DNA from: Nitrospinota bacterium
GTDB taxonomy: Bacteria; Nitrospinota; Nitrospinia; Nitrospinales; VA-1
Reading direction: 5' to 3'
Assembly (NCBI GenBank): GCA_027619975.1
Contig: JAQCGX010000005.1
Coordinates: 1 to 64,000, forward strand
DNA: 64,000 bases
The translations under genes and the position numbers were made by a program. The notes under the pieces are model-generated. The model was not told where the DNA came from. It saw nothing but the letters and a program-made list of their open reading frames with translations, and ran no database searches. Every line of letters starts with the position of its first letter. Positions within the stretch are counted from its first letter, which is position 1. Positions 16,890 through 25,194 of the stretch are shown piece after piece.

Positions 16890-19520
16890 ATGCAAGTGAT
16901 CACAACACATTTAAATGCCGATTTTGACTGCCTGGCTTCCATGGTGGCGGCGAAAAAACTATATCCTCAGGCGAAAATGGTTTTTTCCGGTTCCGCCGAG
17001 AAAATGGTGCATCGCTATTTGCAGGAGATGAATTCGGCGTTGGAGATTACGAAGATCAAAGAAATCGATCTTGATAAGGTCTCTTTATTGATTCTGGTGG
17101 ATACTCAGAACCCCGCCCGCATTGGTGTATTTCAATCCCTGATCAATAAACCGGACGTGGAAGTTCACATCTACGATCATCATCCTGAAGTGGGGAAGGA
17201 AATTCAAGCCGCCAAGGCCGTCGTGAAAAAAAGGGGCGCCGCGACCACGATCCTGATGGAAATCCTGGCAGAAAATAAGATCACTTTAACCAGTCAAGAA
17301 AGCACGCTCATGGCTTTGGGGATTTACGAAGATACGCATTCCCTGATCTCCATTTCCACAACCCCGGAAGATTTTCATGCTGTGGCAAACCTAGTCCAAA
17401 CGGGCGCTGATTTGAATGTGGTGGACGAGTATGTCCAGACGCGGTTGAACCGCGAACAGCTGGATGTGCTCAACGAGCTTATCCGCAATATTGAATCGTT
17501 GCATATTAATGGGGTGGAAATAACGCTGGCCACGGCAACGGTGGATTATTTTGTCGAGGATCTTGCTTACGTGGTAAGCCGAATGATGGACTTGGAAAAT
17601 CTCTCCGCATTATTGATTCTTGTGCAAATGGATCGGCGCGTTTATTTTATCGGGCGTAGCCGCACCAAGGCCATTGATCTCGCTCAGGTTGCCCGAGAGT
17701 TTGATGGGGGAGGGCACGCCAATGCGGCGGCTGCGAGTATTCGCGAGATGACTCTGGTTCAGGCCAAGGAAGAGTTGTTTCGCGTTCTGGAGGAAAAAGT
17801 AGAACCGCTTTGTCGGGTCAGGGATATCATGCATTTTCCCGTTGTCTGTGTCCAAAAGGAAGATTCGATTCAAGCGGTTGAAAAAAAATTGACCTTATTC
17901 AATCTGAATACGCTTCCGGTTATGGTTAAAAATGTGCCTGTGGGGTTGATCACCCGGCAAATTGTGGAAAAAGCCCTGCACCATAAACTGGGAAAAACCA
18001 GTGCCGAGGATCTGATGATTCAGGAGTTTTCCGTAACATCCCCTGACTCCTATTTTAGAACCATCGTTCCCATGATTATTGAAGAGAAGCAAAAACTCAT
18101 TCCCGTGGTCGATGTAAAAAGCGGCGAGTTGGAGGGTATCGTCAGCCGTGGAGACCTGCTCCGCGTTTTGCAAGGCGATTTGATTTCCGAAGAAGAATCA
18201 AGGAAAACAGGAGGTCTCGGGGGGAGGGGCGGGCATAAAAATGTCAAGAGTGTGATGAAAGAACGGCTCGATAAAAAAGTGATGGGTCTTTTTGAATGCA
18301 TCACCAAAATGGCCGACGGGGATCATTGTTCCGTTTATGTCGTCGGCGGATTTGTCCGCGATTTACTGCTGGGTATTCCCAACCTCGACGTTGATATTGT
18401 GGTCGAAGGCGACGGGATTGACTTTGCCAGGAAGTTGGCGGCAGAGCTGAAGGGGAGGGTGAAAACTCATGCCAAATTTGGCACGTCTGTCATCATTCTG
18501 GAGGATGGGTTTCGTGTCGACGTGGCCACGGCGCGGATGGAATTTTACAAACATCCCGCCGCGCTGCCAACAGTTGAGAGAAGTTCTGTCAAGGCGGATC
18601 TGTTTCGCCGCGACTTTACAGTCAACAGCCTGGCCATTCAGTTGACTGGCAAAGACGCCTTCAAGCTCATGGACTATTTTAATGGAGAAAAGGACCTTAA
18701 GGACAAGATGATCCGGGTGCTCCATAATTTAAGTTTTATCGAAGATCCCTGCCGGATCTTCCGCGCCATTCGGTTTGAGCAACGGCACGGTTTTCAAATT
18801 GGCAAGCAAACGGAAGCGTTCATGAAGACCGCCGTTAAAAAGAGGCTGGTGGATAAATTGAGCGGTTCCCGGTTTTTGAACGAACTCTTCCTCATTTTGA
18901 AAGAGGACCAGCCGGTGCCCTGCATTCGGCGTATGATGGAGTTTTCCCTGTTGCAGTTCATTTCCCCTGGGATGCTTGCGGATGTTTCCGGCATGAAAAC
19001 TCTGGAACGGGTGAGGGAAGTCTTATCCTGGGCAAAAATGGTTCCCTTTGTTAAAACGCCGGAGGCCTGGTTTATTTATTTTATGGGTTTGTTTTATGAT
19101 CTGGATGACCAGGCGGTCCCGCAAGCGGTGGAACGATTACGTCTGCCGATGCGATTGCAAAAACGGCTGGAAACAGATCTGGAAAATTGCAAAGAAGCCA
19201 TAGAGCATTTGGCCAGGAAAAAGGAGTTGGGGCCTGCTGAAATTTATGAAATTTTTTCTCCGCTATCCCCGGAAGCAATTGTTTTTATGCTGACGCTGTT
19301 GGACGACGATAGGGTCAATCACTATGCCACCCTTTACCTCACTCAGTATCACGATCTTGGTAAATTATTTCTTACGGGAGACGATCTGATACGCATGGGG
19401 GTGAAACCCGGTCCCATATTCCAAACCGTTTTCAAGACCTTGCGAGATGCCAGGGTCGATGGCAAGGTGAAAACCAGGCAGGATGAAATGGCGCTGGTGC
19501 AAAAACAGTTTCTGCAATAA
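16890..19520 (+). CDS. DHH/DHHA1 - CBS pair - tRNA nucleotidyltransferase fusion protein
   Basis: An 876-residue protein joining three activities. Residues 1-310 form a DHH phosphoesterase with HLNADFDCLASM, LVDTQNP, YDHHPE, GIYEDTHSL and the DHHA1 motif GGGHANAAA. Two CBS domains follow (about 315-430), likely binding an adenine nucleotide. From about 460 there is a class II CCA/A-adding nucleotidyltransferase: GGFVRDLLLGIPNLDVDIVV with the catalytic DxD, then RRDFTVNSLA and the RFIEDPCRIFRAIRF-type region. Such fusions occur in deltaproteobacteria and Nitrospinota; related proteins add A or CC to tRNA 3' ends, and the DHH part may act as a nuclease. The ATG at 16890 was chosen over a TTG six bases earlier; the ribosome site is weak. 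Confidence 0.88.
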   Translation: MQVITTHLNADFDCLASMVAAKKLYPQAKMVFSGSAEKMVHRYLQEMNSALEITKIKEIDLDKVSLLILVDTQNPARIGVFQSLINKPDVEVHIYDHHPEVGKEIQAAKAVVKKRGAATTILMEILAENKITLTSQESTLMALGIYEDTHSLISISTTPEDFHAVANLVQTGADLNVVDEYVQTRLNREQLDVLNELIRNIESLHINGVEITLATATVDYFVEDLAYVVSRMMDLENLSALLILVQMDRRVYFIGRSRTKAIDLAQVAREFDGGGHANAAAASIREMTLVQAKEELFRVLEEKVEPLCRVRDIMHFPVVCVQKEDSIQAVEKKLTLFNLNTLPVMVKNVPVGLITRQIVEKALHHKLGKTSAEDLMIQEFSVTSPDSYFRTIVPMIIEEKQKLIPVVDVKSGELEGIVSRGDLLRVLQGDLISEEESRKTGGLGGRGGHKNVKSVMKERLDKKVMGLFECITKMADGDHCSVYVVGGFVRDLLLGIPNLDVDIVVEGDGIDFARKLAAELKGRVKTHAKFGTSVIILEDGFRVDVATARMEFYKHPAALPTVERSSVKADLFRRDFTVNSLAIQLTGKDAFKLMDYFNGEKDLKDKMIRVLHNLSFIEDPCRIFRAIRFEQRHGFQIGKQTEAFMKTAVKKRLVDKLSGSRFLNELFLILKEDQPVPCIRRMMEFSLLQFISPGMLADVSGMKTLERVREVLSWAKMVPFVKTPEAWFIYFMGLFYDLDDQAVPQAVERLRLPMRLQKRLETDLENCKEAIEHLARKKELGPAEIYEIFSPLSPEAIVFMLTLLDDDRVNHYATLYLTQYHDLGKLFLTGDDLIRMGVKPGPIFQTVFKTLRDARVDGKVKTRQDEMALVQKQFLQ

Positions 19521-19620
19521 TTCTATTCGTCCCGCACCAGCTTTCGGGCTGGAGCGAGTTTGCGGCAAACGCTCGCTTCGCTCACGAACCGCTTTTGGCT
19601 GGCGATAAGCTAAAAATTAA

Positions 19621-19718
19621 GGGCATCTCTACAAATGATTCCGGGCCATGAGCGGGCCTTATGAAATAAGGGTCCGCGAGTTGCTTGACATAAAAATACC
19701 GGATTAGTAGAGATCCAC
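19621..19718. mobile_element. 98-bp TTAA-flanked element related to family I ends
   Basis: The segment starts GGGCATCTCTAC and ends GTAGAGATCCAC, an inverted pair sharing ATCTCTAC. Direct TTAA repeats flank it (19617-19620 and 19719-19722). Its interior differs from family I, but the end sequence and flank are alike, so it may be mobilised by the same enzyme. It carries TTGACA at 19686 and lies just upstream of the purine permease. Confidence 0.55.
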
Positions 19719-19745
19719 TTAAATCACTTGCTGAAAGATAAGCAC

Positions 19746-21083
19746 ATGGCCCGTCTCATTGCCCTCCTCGATCGCTATTTCCAGCTGAGTGAAAATCAAA
19801 CAGACATCGTGACGGAACTCAGGGCAGGGGTTGTCACTTTTTTCACCGCCTCCTACATCATTTTTGTGCAACCGGCGGTGTTGTCGCAAGCGGGCATGGA
19901 TTTTGGGGCCGTCATGACAGCTACCTGCATTTCATCCGCCATTGGCTGTTTGATCATGGGGCTATGGGCCAATTACCCCATCGCTCTGGCGCCGGGGATG
20001 GGGCTCAATTTTTATTTCACCTTTACAGTGGTGGTGGGTCTTGGCATTTCCTGGCAGGTGGCGTTAGGGGCTATTTTCATTTCCGGCGTGGTTCTTGTCC
20101 TGCTCACCGTCACCAGGGTTCGCGAATCTCTCATCAATATCATCCCCGGCAATCTCAAAAGCGGGATTGCCGCGGGGATCGGTCTTTTCATCACCTTTAT
20201 CGGCTTTGTCCAGGGAGGCCTTGTGACCGCCAATCCGGCTACTCTGGTGCAGTTGGGAGACCTTAAGAGCCTGCCAGCATTATTTTCGATTCTGGGTTTG
20301 ATCCTCATCGGCGCCCTCCTGCAAAAAAAAGTCAATGGCGCCATACTGATCGGGATGCTGACTCTCAGTGTTCTTGCGATTCCCTTCGGCATGGCCGAGT
20401 TTCAGGGCGTTTTTTCCACCCCGCCCAGCTTGGCCCCTGTCTGGATGAAGCTGGATATTCCGGGGGCGCTGGACTTGGGAATATTGACCGTCGCAGCGGT
20501 TTTTGTGTTCGTCGATCTGTTCGATACTGCGGGAACCCTGGTGGGTGTGGGACAGCAAGGTGGGTTTTTAAGAGAGGGAAAATTGCCCAGGGCCACCCGG
20601 GCGTTGTTGCCCGATGCGGTGGCCACCACAGCCGGCTCCTTGCTCGGAACCTCCACGGTGACCTGTTATATTGAAAGCGCCGCAGGGGTGGCGGAAGGGG
20701 GGCGGACAGGGCTTACCAGCGTGGTCACGGCGATGCTTTTTCTGCTGGCGCTTTTGTTTTCTCCCATCGCGCAAATGATCGGAGGCGGGGTGGTTGTGGA
20801 TGAAAAGACCACCCTCTATCCTATCACCGCACCTGTTTTGATTATTGTCGGATGCCTGATGGCCGGGAATCTGACCCAAATCAATTGGCGGCAATGGGAT
20901 GAGTGCCTGCCCGCTTTTCTTATCCTTGTGGGAATGCCTCTGACCTACAGCATTGCCGATGGCATGGCGCTGGGGTTTATCGCTTATCCAATAATAAAAG
21001 TCTTGAGTGGCAAAGCTAAAGAGGTCCACTGGGGCATGTATATGATAGCCGTGCTTTTTATCGGGCGCTATTGGGGCTTATAA
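19746..21083 (+). CDS. NCS2/AzgA-type purine permease
   Basis: A 445-residue inner-membrane transporter with about 12-14 predicted segments, likely importing adenine, guanine or hypoxanthine by proton symport. The N-terminus TDIVTELRAGVVTFFTASYI is a hallmark of the AzgA (GHX) branch, as are the GMGLNFYF and DLFDTAGTLVGVGQ motifs. The ATG at 19746 is preceded by GAAAGATAAG; the upstream TTG lies before this site. The gene stands alone after the DHH-CBS-CCA gene, separated by a short repeat element that may supply a -35 box. Purine salvage would complement the purA gene near the far end of the window. Confidence 0.88.
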   Translation: MARLIALLDRYFQLSENQTDIVTELRAGVVTFFTASYIIFVQPAVLSQAGMDFGAVMTATCISSAIGCLIMGLWANYPIALAPGMGLNFYFTFTVVVGLGISWQVALGAIFISGVVLVLLTVTRVRESLINIIPGNLKSGIAAGIGLFITFIGFVQGGLVTANPATLVQLGDLKSLPALFSILGLILIGALLQKKVNGAILIGMLTLSVLAIPFGMAEFQGVFSTPPSLAPVWMKLDIPGALDLGILTVAAVFVFVDLFDTAGTLVGVGQQGGFLREGKLPRATRALLPDAVATTAGSLLGTSTVTCYIESAAGVAEGGRTGLTSVVTAMLFLLALLFSPIAQMIGGGVVVDEKTTLYPITAPVLIIVGCLMAGNLTQINWRQWDECLPAFLILVGMPLTYSIADGMALGFIAYPIIKVLSGKAKEVHWGMYMIAVLFIGRYWGL

Positions 21084-21181
21084 AGGATACGGGAAGGTTT
21101 TTTGATGAACCGCTCGTGTGATATACTTTTGAGTGATAGAGAGCGACCATTCTTTTTGGGATTTTTTTTAAAGGGGTTCTA

Positions 21182-21763
21182 GTGGCCAGTGTAGATTATT
21201 TGATCAAACAATTTTTGACTCCAGACCGAAAGCATCTCGATCTGAGCAATCAGAATATCGGGGACAAGGGAGCCGTTACCCTGTCCAAGTCTAAAATTCT
21301 CAGACGGCTCACCCGGCTCAGTCTGCCGAACAACAATATCAGTGACGAGGGAGCGATCGCGATTGCTGAGTCAGAGAATCTCAAGAACCTTACCGATCTT
21401 GATTTTTATGGCAACGTGATCGGGGATGAAGGAGTCAAGGTGATTGCTTCTTCCGAATATATGGCTAAATTAAAGAAGCTGAGCCTTTATGGAAATCTGG
21501 TGGAAGACGAAGGAGCCATTGCCCTTGCGGAGTCCAAGACCTTATCTAAGCTGAGGCATCTTTTTCTGACCTCGAACCGGATTCGCCGAATAGGTTTGGA
21601 GGCGTTGCAACAACATAAATCCCGGACCCGCTTGTGTCACCTGTACATTGATGATGTCGAAGACTTTATGTACCCGGAAGATTTTGAAGATGACGAGCCT
21701 TCTGGATGGGATGAACTGGAAGCGCAGAGCAATAAAGCCGGAAAGGACGACTCTGAAAATTGA
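21182..21763 (+). CDS. Leucine-rich repeat protein, cytoplasmic
   Basis: A 193-residue protein without a signal peptide. It carries four or five ribonuclease-inhibitor-type leucine-rich repeats, about 28 residues each, for example LTRLSLPNNNISDEGAIAIA and LTDLDFYGNVIGDEGVKVIA. An acidic tail follows from about residue 160 (the YPEDFEDDEPSGW region). Such horseshoe folds bind other proteins. The GTG start at 21182 has AGGGG ten bases upstream. Its stop overlaps the start of the next LRR gene (TTGA), so the two are translationally coupled. The partner and the function are unknown. Confidence 0.8.
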   Translation: MASVDYLIKQFLTPDRKHLDLSNQNIGDKGAVTLSKSKILRRLTRLSLPNNNISDEGAIAIAESENLKNLTDLDFYGNVIGDEGVKVIASSEYMAKLKKLSLYGNLVEDEGAIALAESKTLSKLRHLFLTSNRIRRIGLEALQQHKSRTRLCHLYIDDVEDFMYPEDFEDDEPSGWDELEAQSNKAGKDDSEN

Positions 21764-22338
21764 GACTCAGAATTGGGGAGAGATTGAATTTTATATTCCT
21801 TCTATTTCTGTATTTTGTTCTGTCCTTGGCTTTGTCCCCGGCCAACGCCCAGCATCTGGATCAAAAAGAACCTCTCGATCTCGAAAAGGTTTTTAAGGAA
21901 GGCCTGAAAAGAGGAGGGAAATACCTCGATTTAAAAGGCAAAAAAATCGGGGATGTGGGGCTCAAAAAGTTGGGTCAGCAGGAGTGGTTAAAAAAAGTAA
22001 CAAAGATCGAATTGAGGTACAACGACCTCACTGAAGAAGGCGCAAAAATTCTCTCCCAATTTCCTCTTCTGCCCAACCTGAAGGTTCTGATCTTAAGGCA
22101 CAACTTCCTGAGCGACCCCGGAGCCGTCACTCTTTCGAAAAATAGTAATTTCCCCAACCTTACGGAAATGCAACTGGGATGGAACGAAATAAGGGATGCG
22201 GGGGCAGTCGCTTTCGCGGAGTCGAAAGCGTTTCCGAAATTGCAAAATCTGGATCTGAGGGGTAATTTTTTATCGGATCAAACTAAAGAAGAGTTGAAGA
22301 AAACTCTGGCTCATCTGAAATCTCTTCAACTATACTGA
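21760..22338 (+). CDS. Leucine-rich repeat protein, secreted
   Basis: A 192-residue paralogue of the preceding gene but with a signal peptide: RLNFIFLLFLYFVLSLALS followed by a PANAQ cleavage site. The mature part has about four leucine-rich repeats, such as VTKIELRYNDLTEEGAKILS and LTEMQLGWNEIRDAGAVAFA. It starts with TTG overlapping the previous stop codon; there is no clear ribosome site of its own, consistent with coupling. The pair presumably arose by duplication, with one product kept inside the cell and one exported. No catalytic domain is visible. Confidence 0.8.
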   Translation: MRLRIGERLNFIFLLFLYFVLSLALSPANAQHLDQKEPLDLEKVFKEGLKRGGKYLDLKGKKIGDVGLKKLGQQEWLKKVTKIELRYNDLTEEGAKILSQFPLLPNLKVLILRHNFLSDPGAVTLSKNSNFPNLTEMQLGWNEIRDAGAVAFAESKAFPKLQNLDLRGNFLSDQTKEELKKTLAHLKSLQLY

Positions 22339-22465
22339 CCAGCGTGCCGCTGGACCCAACCAGCCGAGGGCTGGACCCAATATCTACGTGCGATGGGTTT
22401 ATGGCAGGCCGAACCTTCTTCTGCGCGGAATTTTTCTCTCCGTGGAGCGGATTTTCGAGCCATCC

Positions 22466-22708
22466 CTAAAAACCCATGACCCCGGATTCTTCATCGTAGA
22501 AAAACTTTTCTCCATTGGGTCCGTGATAAGAAATCTCTTTGACTTCCCAAAGGTGTTTCTTTTTGACGTCCGCCTCGGCGGCGCGAAACCTGCCATTATC
22601 CTCACGTTGCACCAATAGGAACTTATTCTGGTTGTTGGAAACGATGTTCCATACATAGAAATCGCTCTCGACGGTTCCTTTATCATAATCAATGTTAATT
22701 ATATTCAT
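22466..22708 (-). CDS. Small hypothetical protein
   Basis: An 80-residue soluble protein that I do not recognise. It is rich in charged and aromatic residues (for example YVWNIVSNNQNKFLLVQRED and HGPNGEKFFYDEESG) and looks like a small beta-rich domain. TGGAG lies nine bases ahead of the ATG, supporting translation. It is 44 bases downstream of ctpA on the same strand's transcript side and may be cotranscribed with a separate promoter. No cysteine, signal peptide or membrane segment is present. An overlapping frame on the same strand extends upstream but lacks a start signal. Confidence 0.55.
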   Translation of the reverse strand: MNIINIDYDKGTVESDFYVWNIVSNNQNKFLLVQREDNGRFRAAEADVKKKHLWEVKEISYHGPNGEKFFYDEESGVMGF

Positions 22709-22752
22709 AGATTGAACTCCAAAATAGCGACAAAAACTGTAACCGTATTTAT

Positions 22753-24321
22753 TTAATAATGAATATTTGCCGCAATTTGCCTGGCTTTGTCAAGTGTTTG
22801 CTTTTTGTTAGCAATCGTCAAGTTTTTAAGAACTCTATGAGCGAATTGCAGGTTGACGTCATTATCAGCATTTTTCACTCCATTTTCCTTGAAATATTTT
22901 TTCAAATCCGATTCCTTGAGCTGGATGGAAGGGGTTTGAATGCCTTGCTTGTCGGGGATCAAGTTTTCCGGTCCCACTGCTTCCCTGGGGTCAATTTCCT
23001 TGACGATCTTGATTTCGGGGACGATGCCATGTTCGGTAATATCGATTCCCGAAGGCGTGAAGTATTTTGAAGTGGTGAGCCTGAGGCCGGACCCATCGCT
23101 GATCCGGAAAATAGTTTGCACCGACCCCTTGCCGTAAGAATTTTCCCCGATGATCAACGCCTTTCCGGAATCTCGCAAGGCTCCGGCAACGATCTCCGAA
23201 GCGCTGGCGCTGTGTCGGTTGACGAGGATAACGACCGGCATATGCAACAGACTGTCTTTGTATTCCGCCCGGTATTCTTTGTAGTCGCCCTTTCGTCGTC
23301 CCTGAGTATAGACGATCATGCGACCGCGATAAAGGAAATGGCTGGCTACCTTGACAGACTGATTCAGCAGACCGCCGGGATTGTCTCGCAAATCCAGGAT
23401 GAAAGCTTTCACGCCGTCACTTTTTGCCTGGGCCAGGGCCTCTTTTAATTGGTCATCCGTTTGTTTGGAAAAACTTGATATTTTAATGTAACCGATCCCT
23501 TCATCAAGGGTTTCGTAATTTACGGTTTCAATGGAAATGATTTCCCGGGTCAGGGTATAAGTTTTTTCTTTATTTTCGCTGGGGCGAGTCAAAGAGAGGG
23601 TCACCTTGGTATTGGGATATCCCCGCAGCATTTCAGCCAGCTCATGGATTTGTATCCCGTTCACATCCTGACCATTGACCTTTATGAAAGTATCCTGGGG
23701 AAGAATTCCCGCCCGATGCGCCGGTCCATTTTTCATGGTTTTGATGACCCGGAGTTGCTCGTCCTTTTGAGTGACGATCATTCCCAGCCCACCATATTTA
23801 CCTTCCGTATCGCGCATGGATTTGTCAAAAGCGCTTTCGTCCAGATACTGTGAGTAGGGATCGAGGGAATTCATAATTCCGACGACTGCGGCAGTTTCCA
23901 ATGCCTGTTTGGAAAATTTTCCTTGCACCTCATCCTGGAGGAAGTAATAGACCTTTCTAAAAGAGGCCATGTCGTGTGACGGGTCATAATTCAGATCGTA
24001 TTGGACTTGCAATTTACGACCCTGGATTTTTTGGCCATCGGAGGTTTTTTGCAAAACGAGGCTTCCCTGATCTGCAGTGGCCAGCATTTCATCAATGGCT
24101 ACGGAGAATAATTTTTTGAAATTGGGCGGGTAGACATATTTGTCGGCTATCAAATCAATGACTTCATCAAATAACTCGAGATCGTCGTTGAAAAAGCCCG
24201 CATGCGCGTCCGGTACCATGAGTTTCCCCACCCTGGGGAGCCCCGACGGGAAAACGAACAGGACGGTCAAAAGAACGACAGCCAACCCACCTAAAAACCT
24301 CTTATTGATTGCTTTGGACAT
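22753..24321 (-). CDS. ctpA: S41-family C-terminal processing peptidase
   Basis: A 522-residue periplasmic serine protease that trims the C-termini of envelope proteins. A signal anchor spans about residues 10-40. A PDZ domain (KYGGLGMIV to about residue 250) is followed by the S41 domain with the Ser-Lys dyad S373 (in NRHSASASEIV) and K398 (in NSYGKGSVQ), the 25-residue spacing seen in Prc. It is flanked by the small hypothetical gene and by dsbA, all on the minus strand. The family is certain; the exact member (CtpA or CtpB type) is less so. Confidence 0.9.
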   Translation of the reverse strand: MSKAINKRFLGGLAVVLLTVLFVFPSGLPRVGKLMVPDAHAGFFNDDLELFDEVIDLIADKYVYPPNFKKLFSVAIDEMLATADQGSLVLQKTSDGQKIQGRKLQVQYDLNYDPSHDMASFRKVYYFLQDEVQGKFSKQALETAAVVGIMNSLDPYSQYLDESAFDKSMRDTEGKYGGLGMIVTQKDEQLRVIKTMKNGPAHRAGILPQDTFIKVNGQDVNGIQIHELAEMLRGYPNTKVTLSLTRPSENKEKTYTLTREIISIETVNYETLDEGIGYIKISSFSKQTDDQLKEALAQAKSDGVKAFILDLRDNPGGLLNQSVKVASHFLYRGRMIVYTQGRRKGDYKEYRAEYKDSLLHMPVVILVNRHSASASEIVAGALRDSGKALIIGENSYGKGSVQTIFRISDGSGLRLTTSKYFTPSGIDITEHGIVPEIKIVKEIDPREAVGPENLIPDKQGIQTPSIQLKESDLKKYFKENGVKNADNDVNLQFAHRVLKNLTIANKKQTLDKARQIAANIHY

Positions 24322-24405
24322 AAAAATGGATTCCCAATTCAGGCCTCAGGAGAGGACCCTGCGTGAGTGAATGAAACCACCAGCCAACCGGCTATTTTTG
24401 AAAGA

Positions 24406-25032
24406 TTATTTATTATAACCCAAAACGTCTTGAAAAATAAGGTCTAAATTTTTAGTCATTACATCCACATCCCCTTTCGAGATACTGGGAGTCACTTTTA
24501 GAACATCGTTGATAATGAGAGTAGGGGTTTCATTGGCGTTGTACTTTTTGGCTAATTCCAGGCATTCCTGGGCTTTAGCCTTGATTTTTGGAGACAGCAT
24601 GCCGGCTTCCATTTCCTTTTCGATGCCGTGGTCCTTGGCCAGAAACTTTATCACTTTTGACTGAAAAACATTGATATTCAGCTTGAAATTGGTATCGAAA
24701 AGGTCCTGAGTGAACTTTTCCTCCATGCCCAGTCCGTCAGCGATATAGAAGGCCATCGATGGGTAAGGGGTTTGACTGCCCCAGTAGATGGGGAATTTGA
24801 TGTGATGCAATTTATCCTTATATTTTTCCTTGAGTCCTTTGGAGGTTTCCAGAAACTTATAGCAATGGCCGCAGGAATAGTTAAAAAATTCTTTTAGCTC
24901 AATGCTTGTAGCGCCTTTCAATTTTTCCAGGTCGCCGATCACTTCATAGTTGCCACGGATTTTATTGTCCGCAAACGAAGGCGCTGGGATCAGGAAAGCG
25001 AGTGCAAGCAGAATGGCGAAAATGTGTTTCAT
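24406..25032 (-). CDS. dsbA: Thiol:disulfide oxidoreductase DsbA
   Basis: A 208-residue periplasmic thioredoxin-fold oxidase that introduces disulfides into secreted proteins. The signal peptide ends at the PAPSFA cleavage site. The active site C54-GH-C57 lies in FFNYSCGHCYKF and the cis-proline loop reads NETPTLIIN. The helical insert between them has the usual DsbA length. AGGAG lies ahead of the ATG. It is upstream of ctpA on the same strand with an 84-base gap. Together with the pair at 15.1-16.9 kb it gives this window two independent disulfide systems; no dsbB was seen. Confidence 0.9.
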   Translation of the reverse strand: MKHIFAILLALAFLIPAPSFADNKIRGNYEVIGDLEKLKGATSIELKEFFNYSCGHCYKFLETSKGLKEKYKDKLHHIKFPIYWGSQTPYPSMAFYIADGLGMEEKFTQDLFDTNFKLNINVFQSKVIKFLAKDHGIEKEMEAGMLSPKIKAKAQECLELAKKYNANETPTLIINDVLKVTPSISKGDVDVMTKNLDLIFQDVLGYNK

Positions 25033-25194
25033 GAGTATCTCCTCAAGATCTTCAAAATTAATATATAGAATTATAACTTAAAATTTTACATTAAGGGCGC
25101 CAGGATAAGCTCAATTGGGACAAAGGGCCAGGCGCTTACTTTAAGCTGTTGATACGCTAAATCCAAAAAAACAATTGATAAGGCCCCCGTGCTG

